This document shows, in pieces, positions 7,911 to 15,556 of a stretch of DNA of 16,353 nt; positions within the stretch are counted from its first letter, which is position 1, and each line of letters starts with the position of its first letter. Under the pieces are notes generated by a model. That model did not search any database and was not told where the DNA came from. It worked only from the letters and a program-made list of their open reading frames with translations. The stretch spans positions 1 through 16,353 of the forward strand of contig JARYMO010000009.1 in the NCBI GenBank assembly GCA_029907055.1, read 5' to 3'. The translations under genes and the position numbers were made by a program. The DNA comes from Syntrophomonadaceae bacterium. Its GTDB lineage: Bacteria > Bacillota > Syntrophomonadia > Syntrophomonadales > Syntrophothermaceae.

Positions 7911-8067
7911 GTGCATGTCCTCGGGCGTTGGCTTCATTGGGCGTGCTGCCCGGACAGGGAAAGCTGTCCCACGCTTGACCGCTGCGGGCCGGTCAGTCCT
8001 CAGGCCGCCTTCCACGATGCGGACCGAACGGGTGTCCCGCACTCGCCCCGGCTACCAGTCTGTGCAA

Positions 8068-9117
8068 TCAACATCGCTCGTTGCGGTACAGGGGCCGGCC
8101 CAGCTTCACCGCGTCGGTGAGCGCGCGGATGTGCGTGAGCGGGGTGGAGGCACTCAGTCCGCAGGCCGGTGCCACGACGTCCACTCCTTCCGCGAGCAGC
8201 CGCTGCACCTGGCGGGCCACGCGCTCGGGGGGACCGAACTCCAGGAGCTGGGTGCTGACGTTCCCCACGGTCCGGATGCCAGGAAACTCCCGCTTGAGTG
8301 CGCCCAGGCTGACCTTGGCGTCGGTGCTGAGGGCGTCTGCGCGCATCTCGGGCAACAGGTGTCGCACGGCAGTGATGTCGCCGCAGATGTGCACGATCAC
8401 CGGCGCCCCTGCGGAGCGCACCGCGGCCACCAGCCGCGAGAGGCGAGGCAACGCAAACTCGGCGAACCGGTGCGGGCCGAGTATTTCTCCCGTGGCTGTC
8501 GGGTCACCGATGCACACCACCGTGGCACCAGCGGCTACCAGTCGCCGTGCGTGCTCCTCCAGCACCTCGCACACCAGGTCGAGCACTCGGTGGGTGGCGT
8601 GTTCCTCCCTGGCCATTCCCTTGAAAAAGGCCAGGGGATCAACTGCCGAAGCGGCGGTGCTGATGGGACCTGCAATGTTCGCGATCACCGGGAGATGGGC
8701 GTGCGCCGCCGACAGCCGCCGGACAGCGTCCGTGAGGGCACGAACCCGCGGGTGCCCGAGCAGGCTGTCCACGCTGTCCCGGATCACCGCGCCAGCCGAG
8801 GGAAAGGCCTCCCTAACCACTCTCGGCTCGCACGCCGCGTTACCGTAGTCGACCTCACTTCCCAAGAGCTCGGCCTCCAGGGTGAGGTCGAACGGGACCC
8901 CCAGGTTCTCGAAGCCCGTGCAGCGGTGGACATCAACCGCCAGCGCAGCCATCAGGCGCCCGTCGCAGTGGGCTGCCGGCAAGAGGTAAACCGTGCCCGC
9001 CGCGATTTCCACCGTGGCAGCATTCATCATCCCTCCGCAACAGATGACCGGCGGGCGGTCGTGCGCTTCCCCGGCCAAGGTGCGAAGCAGCCTCTCTTTC
9101 GGGGTCGGCATGGGCAT
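8068..9117 (-). CDS. MtaA/CmuA-like methylcobamide methyltransferase
   Basis: A 349-residue UroD-fold enzyme resembling the MtaA/CmuA group, which transfers a methyl group from a methylated corrinoid protein to a thiol or similar acceptor through a zinc site. Seen here: the TPKERLL opening with DRPPV, the group-typical block GFENLGVPFDLTLEAE (68-83), IAGPISTA, GDPTATGE (204-211), the zinc ligands in VHICGD (His243, Cys245) and Cys319 in PACGLSASTP. It lacks the heme-pathway decarboxylase signature. The ATG at 9117 is preceded by a long purine run with GGGGG 6 bases upstream and begins just where the family does. An ATG at 9162 would overlap the corrinoid stop (ATGA) and add 15 residues; an ATG at 9111 is also possible. 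It follows the corrinoid gene directly, so that protein is its likely partner. The acceptor (coenzyme M is specific to few bacteria) is unknown. Confidence 0.85.
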   Translation of the reverse strand: MPMPTPKERLLRTLAGEAHDRPPVICCGGMMNAATVEIAAGTVYLLPAAHCDGRLMAALAVDVHRCTGFENLGVPFDLTLEAELLGSEVDYGNAACEPRVVREAFPSAGAVIRDSVDSLLGHPRVRALTDAVRRLSAAHAHLPVIANIAGPISTAASAVDPLAFFKGMAREEHATHRVLDLVCEVLEEHARRLVAAGATVVCIGDPTATGEILGPHRFAEFALPRLSRLVAAVRSAGAPVIVHICGDITAVRHLLPEMRADALSTDAKVSLGALKREFPGIRTVGNVSTQLLEFGPPERVARQVQRLLAEGVDVVAPACGLSASTPLTHIRALTDAVKLGRPLYRNERC

Positions 9118-9132
9118 CCCCTTCCCCCTTCC
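9118..9132 (-). promoter_or_regulatory. Purine-rich ribosome-binding region of the MtaA-like gene
   Basis: A GGAAGGGGGAAGGGG-like purine run lies immediately upstream of the ATG at 9117, with GGGGG spaced 6 bases from it. It favours this start over the ATG at 9162, which has only weak complementarity upstream. Confidence 0.55.
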
Positions 9133-9158
9133 TTCCCCTGCGCGCGACGTGTTCCTCG

Positions 9159-9836
9159 TCATTCGTCCGCCGGCCTGGGGGAGGCGGGGCGGGCCGCCAA
9201 AGCGATGGCGGCGCGCGCCGCTGCCGAGGCATTGGGCGCGTACCCGTCGGCTCCTATCCTGTCGGCGAAGGCCTGCGACACCGGGCCCCCTCCTACCAGG
9301 ACTCTCACCCGATGCCGGTGGCCCTCCTGTTGCAGCAGCATCAACACGTCCTGCATTCTGGGCATAGTGGTGGTCATCAGTGTAGAGAGGGCGAGGATGT
9401 CCGCTCCCACCTCCATCGTGCGGTCGACGAACCGGCGTGCGGACACGTCGCGTCCCAAGTCGTGGACCTCGAAGCCGGCTGCCTCCAACATGATCTTGAC
9501 CAGGTTCTTGCCGATGTCGTGGGTATCCCCCTCTACCACCCCGATGACTACCGTGCCTCGCCGGCGGCAATGGCTGTTGCTCATGTGCGGGCGCAGCACC
9601 TCCAGACCGGCATACATGGCGTCCGAACACAGGAGCAGTTCGGGGATGAAGTACTCCTGGCGCTCGTAGCGGATGCCTGCTCGGTGCATGCCATCCGCCA
9701 GGCCCTGTTCCATGGCCTCGCCAGCGTCCAACCCGTGCTCGACCGCCGCGCGTGACAAGGCCTGCGCCTGCTCGACGTCCATTGCCACCACGGCGTCAGA
9801 AAGCTGGCCGAAAAGGTGCTCTCGTTGTTCCGCCAC
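9159..9836 (-). CDS. Corrinoid-binding methyl carrier protein (MtaC/MtbC/MttC type)
   Basis: A 225-residue two-domain carrier that holds a cobalamin cofactor and shuttles methyl groups between methyltransferases. Residues 1-90 form the helical cap domain (with the ERQEYFIPELLLCSDAM block). Residues 95-215 form the Rossmann-like cobalamin domain with DTHDIGK (104-110, His106 the expected lower cobalt ligand), ALSTLMTTTM (149-158) and VLVGGGPVSQAF (179-190). The GTG at 9836 has GAGGGG 7 bases upstream and gives a normal family length. A frame extension to an ATG at 9923 is rejected because that codon lies at or above the expected transcription start. It is the first gene of the operon, next to the MtaA-like enzyme. 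No corrinoid reactivating protein with a ferredoxin domain is seen in the window. Confidence 0.93.
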   Translation of the reverse strand: MAEQREHLFGQLSDAVVAMDVEQAQALSRAAVEHGLDAGEAMEQGLADGMHRAGIRYERQEYFIPELLLCSDAMYAGLEVLRPHMSNSHCRRRGTVVIGVVEGDTHDIGKNLVKIMLEAAGFEVHDLGRDVSARRFVDRTMEVGADILALSTLMTTTMPRMQDVLMLLQQEGHRHRVRVLVGGGPVSQAFADRIGADGYAPNASAAARAAIALAARPASPRPADE

Positions 9837-9843
9837 CGGTTCA

Positions 9844-9849
9844 CCCCTC
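9844..9849 (-). promoter_or_regulatory. Ribosome-binding site of the corrinoid protein gene
   Basis: GAGGGG on the minus strand, 7 bases before the GTG at 9836. It supports the short, family-length form of the protein. Confidence 0.65.
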
Positions 9850-9925
9850 ACTGCCTTGTCCGCGCCGGAGCACCCTGGGCCGGGGCAGGCCCGGCTCCCG
9901 GTCCGAGGTGTGCTGTGCTGCATCC

Positions 9926-9954
9926 AGCATAGGACAGGTGAACTTTGAAGTCAA
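9926..9954 (-). promoter_or_regulatory. Sigma70-type promoter of the methyltransferase-importer operon
   Basis: Reading the minus strand, TTGACT (9954-9949, five of six consensus) is followed after exactly 17 bases by TATGCT (9931-9926, four of six, including the invariant first TA and last T). The surroundings are locally AT-rich in an otherwise GC-rich window. Transcription would begin near 9919, giving a leader of about 80 bases to the GTG at 9836; the leader contains a small GCCGGG/CCCGGC hairpin but is too short for a cobalamin riboswitch. Confidence 0.65.
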
Positions 9955-9972
9955 ATAACCTGTGATTATGAA
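9945..9972 (+). promoter_or_regulatory. Possible divergent promoter for the anion permease gene
   Basis: TTGAAG (9945-9950) and TATGAA (9967-9972) are separated by 16 bases on the plus strand, overlapping the -35 box of the minus-strand promoter. Each box matches consensus at four of six positions, so this is weak. The overlap would make the two transcripts compete or share a regulator. Confidence 0.3.
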
Positions 9973-10086
9973 TGGCGGCGTGGACGCCGGCGGCGCACGC
10001 CAGCGGTCGGCCAGGAGTGCTAGACTGGTTTCAGGACGGGAATAGCAGGGGTGGACCCTGGGCGGAGGCAGGTGCAGGTGGTGGAT

Positions 10087-11868
10087 GTGACACAGGAACA
10101 GGCCATGGTGTTCGCCATCCTGTTGGCAACCCTGGTGCTCTTCGTGTGGGGGCGGTGGCGCTACGACCTAGTGGCGCTGGCGTCACTGCTCGCCGTGTAC
10201 CTGGCGGGACTGGTGCCTGCGGGCCAGGTGTTCTCCGGCTTCGCCCACCCGGCGGTGGTGACGGTGGCGGCGGTGCTGGTGCTCAGCCGTGGGCTGCTCA
10301 ACGCCGGAGTGGTGGATGTCCTGGCCCGTCGCCTGGCGCGGGTGAGCACGCGACCGGAGGTGCAGGTCGCCGCGCTTACCGGCATCGTAACCGTCAGCTC
10401 CGGGTTCATGAACAACGTGGGCGCGCTGGCACTGCTGATGCCGGTGGCGGTGTGGATGTCGCGCCAGGCCGGCCGTTCCCCCGCCTTCCTGCTGATGCCC
10501 ATGGCCTTCGGCTCCCTGCTGGGCGGTCTTACCACCTTGATTGGCACCCCACCCAACCTCATCATCGCGGGATACCGGGCCGAGGTGACGGGAACACCCT
10601 TCGGCGTGTTCGACTTCACCCCGGTGGGGGCGGGAGTCGCACTGGCCGGGCTGGCGCTCATCGCCTTGGCGGGATGGCGCTGGGTCCCCGAGCGCCCGGG
10701 GCAGGTACCAGCCGGCGAGGTGTTCCACCTGGAGGACTATATCACCGAGATGAAGGTCACCGAGGGTTCCAGGGCGGTGGGGCGCCAACTGCGCGAGCTG
10801 ACCGAGCAGGTGGAGCGCGAGCGAGAACTGACGGTGCTGGGGCTGGTGAGGGGTGACCTCCACGTGCCCTCGGCCTCCAGCTCTGAACGGGTGCAGGCCG
10901 GCGACACGCTCATCGTGGAAGCCGACCTGGAAGAAATCAGGTACCTGATGGACACGCTGGGACTGGAACTGGCCGCGGGCGGACAGGCATTGCGCGCAGC
11001 GGCAGCGGCCGGGGAGATAGAGGTGGCAGAGGCGGTGATCGCTACCGATTCACCCATGGTGGGGGAGAGTGCGGTCAGCCTGAGGCTGCGCCGCAATTTC
11101 GGGGTCAATCTGCTGGCGGTAGGGCGGCAGGGGCAGAGGATCAGCGGACGCCTGGCCGGCATACGCTTCGCCGCGGGCGACATCGTGCTGCTGCAGGGTT
11201 CGCCGGCCGCCCTCCGCGAGGCCCTCTCCTCGCTCAAGTGCCTGCCGCTGGCGTCGCGCGGGCTGCGCCTCGACCGTCCCGCGCGGGTGGGCACGGCAGC
11301 GGGCGTCTTCGCGGTCGCCATCGCAGCCTCGGCGCTGGGGGCGCTGCCGGTGCAGGTCGCCTTCCCGGCGGCGGCGCTGGCGATGGTCCTGGTGGGACTG
11401 GTGCCGCTGGGGGAGGTGTACGCCAGCATCGACTGGCCCATCATCGTGCTGCTGGGGTCGATGTTTCCACTGGGACACGCCCTGGAGTCCACCGGCGGGG
11501 CACAGCTGGTGGCTACCCTGCTGCTGCAGCTGGGGGGCTCGCTGCCGCCGACAGCCGGCCTGACGCTACTCCTGGTGGGCACCATGCTGCTCTCCAACGT
11601 GGTGAACAACGCTGCGGCCGCCCTGCTGGCGGCCCCCATTGCCATTGGGCTGAGCCAGGGGCTGGGCCTCTCGGCCGACCCGTTCCTGATGGCAGTGGCG
11701 GTGGGCGCCTCGTGCGCCTTCCTCACGCCGGTCGGGCACCAGTCCAATGCGCTGGTCATGGCCCCGGGAGGGTACCGCTTCGGGGACTACTGGCGCCTCG
11801 GACTGCCCCTCTCCCTGCTGGTGGCGGCGGTCGCCGTGCTCCTCATTCCGGTCTTCTGGCCCTTCTGA
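10087..11868 (+). CDS. SLC13/ArsB-superfamily anion permease with two RCK_C domains
   Basis: A 593-residue membrane transporter of the ion-transporter superfamily. The first membrane half (about 1-200) contains the inverted-repeat signature SSGFMNNVGALALLMP (104-119) and GTPPNL (153-158). A soluble middle (about 215-385) looks like two tandem RCK_C/TrkA-C ligand-binding domains, each ending in an AGDTLIVEA- or AGDIVLLQG-like strand. The second half (about 400-593) repeats the signature as LSNVVNNAAAALLAAP (502-517) and TPVGHQSN (547-554). Such proteins move anions such as sulfate, dicarboxylates or other oxyanions, often with sodium; the substrate cannot be read here. The GTG at 10087 is chosen because V-T-Q-E-Q-A-M-V-F matches the usual start of the family and AGGTGG precedes it by 5 bases; GTG codons from 10051 and an ATG at 10105 are alternatives. 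It is transcribed away from the methyltransferase operon. Confidence 0.88.
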   Translation: MTQEQAMVFAILLATLVLFVWGRWRYDLVALASLLAVYLAGLVPAGQVFSGFAHPAVVTVAAVLVLSRGLLNAGVVDVLARRLARVSTRPEVQVAALTGIVTVSSGFMNNVGALALLMPVAVWMSRQAGRSPAFLLMPMAFGSLLGGLTTLIGTPPNLIIAGYRAEVTGTPFGVFDFTPVGAGVALAGLALIALAGWRWVPERPGQVPAGEVFHLEDYITEMKVTEGSRAVGRQLRELTEQVERERELTVLGLVRGDLHVPSASSSERVQAGDTLIVEADLEEIRYLMDTLGLELAAGGQALRAAAAAGEIEVAEAVIATDSPMVGESAVSLRLRRNFGVNLLAVGRQGQRISGRLAGIRFAAGDIVLLQGSPAALREALSSLKCLPLASRGLRLDRPARVGTAAGVFAVAIAASALGALPVQVAFPAAALAMVLVGLVPLGEVYASIDWPIIVLLGSMFPLGHALESTGGAQLVATLLLQLGGSLPPTAGLTLLLVGTMLLSNVVNNAAAALLAAPIAIGLSQGLGLSADPFLMAVAVGASCAFLTPVGHQSNALVMAPGGYRFGDYWRLGLPLSLLVAAVAVLLIPVFWPF

Positions 11869-11925
11869 AGGCCGGTGCCTCCGGTTCCCGCAGCCGTTGC
11901 CCCCCGGGGTGCTGCGCCGACACCA

Positions 11926-12501
11926 TCAGACAATACAGTACCGTCCCGGCTTTCTCCGCGGGGCGCGGGGGATTACGGCCGGGTAGCCCAGGGTCACGGC
12001 GGCCATGAAGCGGCCGGCCCCGGGAGCGAATTCCTTTTCCAGCAAGGGCCCGTAGCCGGTGGTGAGGGGGGCCGTCATCCAGCACGACCCGATGCCGTGG
12101 TCATAGGCCATCAGGCACAGGTTCTGGATGGCGGCGCTGATGGACTGGACCGTTTCCAGCGCATACCCGTCATCCGGCTTCAGCGCGAAGACCAGCACGC
12201 ACACCGGGGCTTCCCCCAGGGTGCGGATGAAGCCCATGGTGTCGTTGACCACCTCCGGGTGGCGCGGAAAGCGCTGCTCCAACGATGCCCGGGTATCCGC
12301 GCTCACCCGGGAGAAGATTGCCTTCAGCCGCTCCATCCGGTCCTGGCTCTGCACCACCACGAAGTACCAGGGCTGCGTGTTGACAGCGGAGGGGGCCATG
12401 AGGGCTCCCTCCATGATGTCATGCAATACTTGGGGATCAATCGGCCTGGGCAGGTATTTCCTGATGCTCCTGCGCCCGAAGATGGCTTCCCTGGTTTCCA
12501 C
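11926..12501 (-). CDS. Nitroreductase-family flavoprotein
   Basis: A 191-residue FMN-dependent oxidoreductase. Family features are FGRRSIRKY (8-16, FMN phosphate contact), APSAVNTQPW (36-45), the helix from SISAAIQNLCLMAYDHGIGS (120-139) and TLGYP (170-174). These enzymes usually act as homodimers with NAD(P)H; physiological substrates vary widely (nitro compounds, quinones, flavins, enones) and cannot be assigned here. The GTG at 12501 follows GGAGG by about 7 bases. It lies 112 bases downstream of nuoN on the same strand, so it may be read through from the complex I operon, and it converges with the anion permease, whose stop is 57 bases away. Confidence 0.9.
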   Translation of the reverse strand: METREAIFGRRSIRKYLPRPIDPQVLHDIMEGALMAPSAVNTQPWYFVVVQSQDRMERLKAIFSRVSADTRASLEQRFPRHPEVVNDTMGFIRTLGEAPVCVLVFALKPDDGYALETVQSISAAIQNLCLMAYDHGIGSCWMTAPLTTGYGPLLEKEFAPGAGRFMAAVTLGYPAVIPRAPRRKPGRYCIV

Positions 12502-12613
12502 GCCCTCTCCTCCTTCCTGCCCCGCCGGGTCCGGTCTGCGTTGCTGCCTGCAGGTTGGCGGTGCGCCACGGACGCGCCCCGGCCGCCGGTTGCTGCCGCC
12601 GCACCCCCGCCGC

Positions 12614-14035
12614 CTAGGGCAGCAGGGCTGACACCTGGGCCAGCGCGGAGAGGGGGCCCGGGTAGATGCCGATGGCCAGCGTGGCGGCCAGGCACACCCA
12701 CAGGCAGAGGCGGGCAGGCGAAGGAACCGTCACTGGGGCAGTCCGCTCGGCAGGGCCGATGTACATTGCCTTGGCGACACTGAGGTAGTAGTACACTGAC
12801 ACCATGCTCATGAGCAGGCCCACGAAGGCCAGCCACAGGTACCCCGCCTGCACGGCCCCGGCGAAGAGGTAGAACTTGCCCGCGAACCCGGCCAGGGGAG
12901 GGATGCCGGCCAGCGACAGCAGGCACACGGTCATCACCATCGCCAGCATGGGCGCCCGCTGCCCCAGGCCGTTGAAGGAGTCCAGGCCCGTGCCCCCGGT
13001 GTCCACTTCCACCAGCGTGAGCACCGCGAAAGCGCCGACATTGGCGAAGACGTACAGCATGGCGTAGAAGAGCACGCCCCGCAGCCCGTAGGGATTGGCG
13101 GCCGAAAGGCCGACCAGGAGGTAACCGGCCTGGGCGATGCTGGAGTAGGCCAGCAGGCGCTTGACGTCGGTCTGGGCCAGGGCGATGAGATTGCCAGCCA
13201 CGATGGTGACCGCTGCCAGGAGTGCCACCACCGGCTGCCAGTCGGGGAGCTGTCCGGGCAGGGCGGCCAGGAACACCCTCAGCAGGGCGGCAAAAGCCGC
13301 TGCCTTGGAGGCGACCGCCAGGTAGGCGGTCACCGGCGTAGGGGCGCCCTGGTAGATGTCCGGGGCCCACATGTGGAAGGGGACCGCCGCCACCTTGAAG
13401 GCAAACCCGGCTGCCAGCAGCGCGATGCCCGCCAGCAGGGCCGGCGGGGAGGGAGCAGGGGCCGCCACGGCGGCAGCGATGGCGGTGAAGACCGTGGAGC
13501 GGGCAGTGGCGAAGACCAGGCTCATGCCGAAGAGCATCACCGCCGAGGAAAGCGCCCCCAGCACCAGGTACTTGAGCCCCGCCTCGGCGGAGCGGGCATC
13601 GGCGAGGAGGTATCCGCTCAGGACGTAGAAGCTGACCGTCATGAGTTCCAGTCCCACGTAGAGCGCGATGAGGTCACCGCTGCCGGCCATCACCATCATC
13701 CCCGCAGTGGCGAACAGCAGGAAGGCATACCATTCCGCCAGGCGAGGGCCGAAACGCGCCGCGTAGCGGCCGCTCATCAGCAGGACCAGGAGCGCGGCAG
13801 ACAGGAAGAGGAGCCTGAAGAAGCTGGCGAAGGAGTCGACCTGGTACACCCCGCCGAAGAACGAGGCCTGCCGGGTGAAGGTGAGCGCCACCCAGCAAAG
13901 GACCAGGGCGAGGCCGGAAACCGCCAGCACCCTCACCGCGGGGTGCGGGCGCGGGCGGGATAACAGGCCGACGCCCAACACCACCAGGCCCAGGCTGGTG
14001 ACGGCTATCTCGGGGGCCAGCAGTCCGTACGGCAT
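12614..14035 (-). CDS. nuoN: NADH-quinone oxidoreductase subunit N
   Basis: A 473-residue antiporter-like membrane subunit of complex I, with about 14 membrane helices and one of the proton-translocating channels. Functionally important charged residues are in place: Glu130 (VGLELMTVSFYVLSG), Lys214 (FAFKVAAVPFHMWAPDIYQG), Lys244 (AVASKAAAFA) and Lys387 (GFAGKFYLF). DVKRLLAYSSIAQAGY is the typical family block. The ATG at 14035 shares its first base with the TGA stop of nuoM (TGATG), with GGAGGGG 7 bases ahead. The longer open frame upstream is the shadow of nuoM. Confidence 0.95.
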   Translation of the reverse strand: MPYGLLAPEIAVTSLGLVVLGVGLLSRPRPHPAVRVLAVSGLALVLCWVALTFTRQASFFGGVYQVDSFASFFRLLFLSAALLVLLMSGRYAARFGPRLAEWYAFLLFATAGMMVMAGSGDLIALYVGLELMTVSFYVLSGYLLADARSAEAGLKYLVLGALSSAVMLFGMSLVFATARSTVFTAIAAAVAAPAPSPPALLAGIALLAAGFAFKVAAVPFHMWAPDIYQGAPTPVTAYLAVASKAAAFAALLRVFLAALPGQLPDWQPVVALLAAVTIVAGNLIALAQTDVKRLLAYSSIAQAGYLLVGLSAANPYGLRGVLFYAMLYVFANVGAFAVLTLVEVDTGGTGLDSFNGLGQRAPMLAMVMTVCLLSLAGIPPLAGFAGKFYLFAGAVQAGYLWLAFVGLLMSMVSVYYYLSVAKAMYIGPAERTAPVTVPSPARLCLWVCLAATLAIGIYPGPLSALAQVSALLP

Positions 14036-15543
14036 CACAGTACCCCTCCCATGCGCAGGGTGTCGACCTGCGCCAGCAGCTGGCCGACCCCCAGGTTGAT
14101 GAGGTCCATCAGCGGGGAGGGCAGGATGCCCACCAGCAGGACGGCCCCGCCCAGCACCAGCAGGGGCACCATTTCCGGACCGCGCAGGTCCATCAGGTGG
14201 TCCCACTGCGGTTGCCGCGGCCCGAACAGGACGGCACCCAGGCAGCGCAGGATGTAGACTGCGGTCAGCACGATGCCGCTCACCGCCAGCACCGTGAGCA
14301 CCTGGTAGACGCGGAAGGCCCCCACGAAAATGGTGAACTCGCCGATGAAGTTGGCGGTGCCAGGGAGGCCCAGCGAGGCCAGGCCGGCCAGCATGAAGCC
14401 AGTGGCCAGGCGCGGCATCTGGTGGGCCAGTCCCCCCAGGTCGGGCAGGGAGCGGGTGTGGCTCTGCTGGTAGAGACTCCCGATCATGGCGAAGAACAGG
14501 GCCGCCATGACCCCGTGGGCGAACATCATCATCACCGCACCGTTCAGGCTGACCAGGTTGAGGGAGGCGATGGCGATGAGCACGTAGCCCATGTGGCTGA
14601 CCGAGGAATAGCCAACGATGTACTTGAGGTCCTTCTGGGCCAGGCAGATCATGGCCGCGTACACCACGTTGGCGATGGCCAGGACCGCGATGACCGGGGC
14701 CACCAGGGCTGCCCCGGCCGGCAGCACGTAGAGACCGATGCGGATGAGGCCGTAGCCCCCGATCTTCTTCAGCACCCCGGCGTGGATCATGCTCACCGCG
14801 GTGGGAGCGCCGGCGTAGCCGTCGGGCGACCAGGCGTGAAAGGGAAACATCGACAGCAGGGTGCCGAAGCCGAACGCCATCAGCGCGAACACCAGGGCCT
14901 GAAAGGTCACCGGGTAGGTGACTCCAGCCAGACTGGCGATATCCATGCTGGGGTGCCCCAGGGCGGCCTTCCCCTGCACGAACAGCGCGATGATGCCTAC
15001 CAGCAGGAAGGCGCTGCCCACCAGGAGGTAGATGGTGAGCTTCATGCCCGCGTACTCCTTGGTCACCCGCTTGGAGGAACCGAACATGATAATGAGCAGG
15101 TAGATGGGGATCACCACCACCTCGTAGAAGAGGAAGAAAATGAAGAGGTCGGTGGCCACGAAGGTCCCCATCACACCGGTAAGCAGCAACAGGAGCAGGG
15201 AGAAGAACTCCTTGACCCGCTCTTCCACCCGCCAGCTGGCGTACACCGCGCTGAAGCCGATGAGCGCAGTCAGCAGCAGCATGGGGAGGCTGATGCCATC
15301 CACCCCCAGGGCGTAGTGCACTCCCAGGTCAGGCACCCAGGGTACCGATTCCACGAACTGCATGCCTCCCGCGGCGCGGTCATAGGCCAGGGTCACGCCC
15401 AGGGACAGCAGCAGGCTGGCCAGAGTGCTAACGGCGGCTACGACCCTGATGGCCGCGCGTTGCCCGGCGGGAAGCAGCATGATGAGCACCGCTCCCAGTA
15501 CGGGGATAGCCAGGATGGCCGAGAGGACCGGAAACCCGTTCAC
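14035..15543 (-). CDS. nuoM: NADH-quinone oxidoreductase subunit M
   Basis: A 502-residue antiporter-like membrane subunit of complex I. Typical blocks are LGVDGISLPMLLLTALIGF (79-97), FFLFYEVVVIPIYLLI with the conserved Glu141, FPFHAWSPDGYAGAPTA (233-249), HAGVLKKIGGYGLIRIG (254-270) and KDLKYIVGYSSVSHMGY (304-320). The channel lysine usually found four residues before the FPFH motif is replaced by Leu229, whereas VLKK carries two adjacent lysines (259-260). The start is GTG at 15543, with GGAGGT 7 bases upstream; that site abuts the nuoL stop (TGAGGAGGT). The intergenic gap is 13 bases. Upstream in-frame sequence to 15705 is a shadow of nuoL. Confidence 0.95.
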   Translation of the reverse strand: MNGFPVLSAILAIPVLGAVLIMLLPAGQRAAIRVVAAVSTLASLLLSLGVTLAYDRAAGGMQFVESVPWVPDLGVHYALGVDGISLPMLLLTALIGFSAVYASWRVEERVKEFFSLLLLLLTGVMGTFVATDLFIFFLFYEVVVIPIYLLIIMFGSSKRVTKEYAGMKLTIYLLVGSAFLLVGIIALFVQGKAALGHPSMDIASLAGVTYPVTFQALVFALMAFGFGTLLSMFPFHAWSPDGYAGAPTAVSMIHAGVLKKIGGYGLIRIGLYVLPAGAALVAPVIAVLAIANVVYAAMICLAQKDLKYIVGYSSVSHMGYVLIAIASLNLVSLNGAVMMMFAHGVMAALFFAMIGSLYQQSHTRSLPDLGGLAHQMPRLATGFMLAGLASLGLPGTANFIGEFTIFVGAFRVYQVLTVLAVSGIVLTAVYILRCLGAVLFGPRQPQWDHLMDLRGPEMVPLLVLGGAVLLVGILPSPLMDLINLGVGQLLAQVDTLRMGGVL

Positions 15544-15556
15544 CGTCTGCACCTCC

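Noticed and set aside
7789..9669. 626-codon open frame on the plus strand
   Set aside because: It lies antisense to the second reductase, the MtaA-like gene and the corrinoid gene, all with clear family motifs. Its composition (Arg/Ser/Pro/Ala-rich, no domains) is that of a GC-rich shadow frame.
9837..9919. Cobalamin riboswitch in the operon leader
   Set aside because: The leader is only about 80 bases, and no B12-box-like sequence or multi-helix pattern is visible.
11869..11925. Terminator between the convergent permease and nitroreductase genes
   Set aside because: Short GC-rich inverted repeats (GCAGC/GCTGC, CCCCCGGGG) are present, but there is no clean long stem or T-run, so a terminator cannot be supported.
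12324..13370. 348-codon minus-strand frame across nuoN and the nitroreductase
   Set aside because: Same strand but a different frame from two real genes; Gly/Arg/Pro-rich shadow without motifs.
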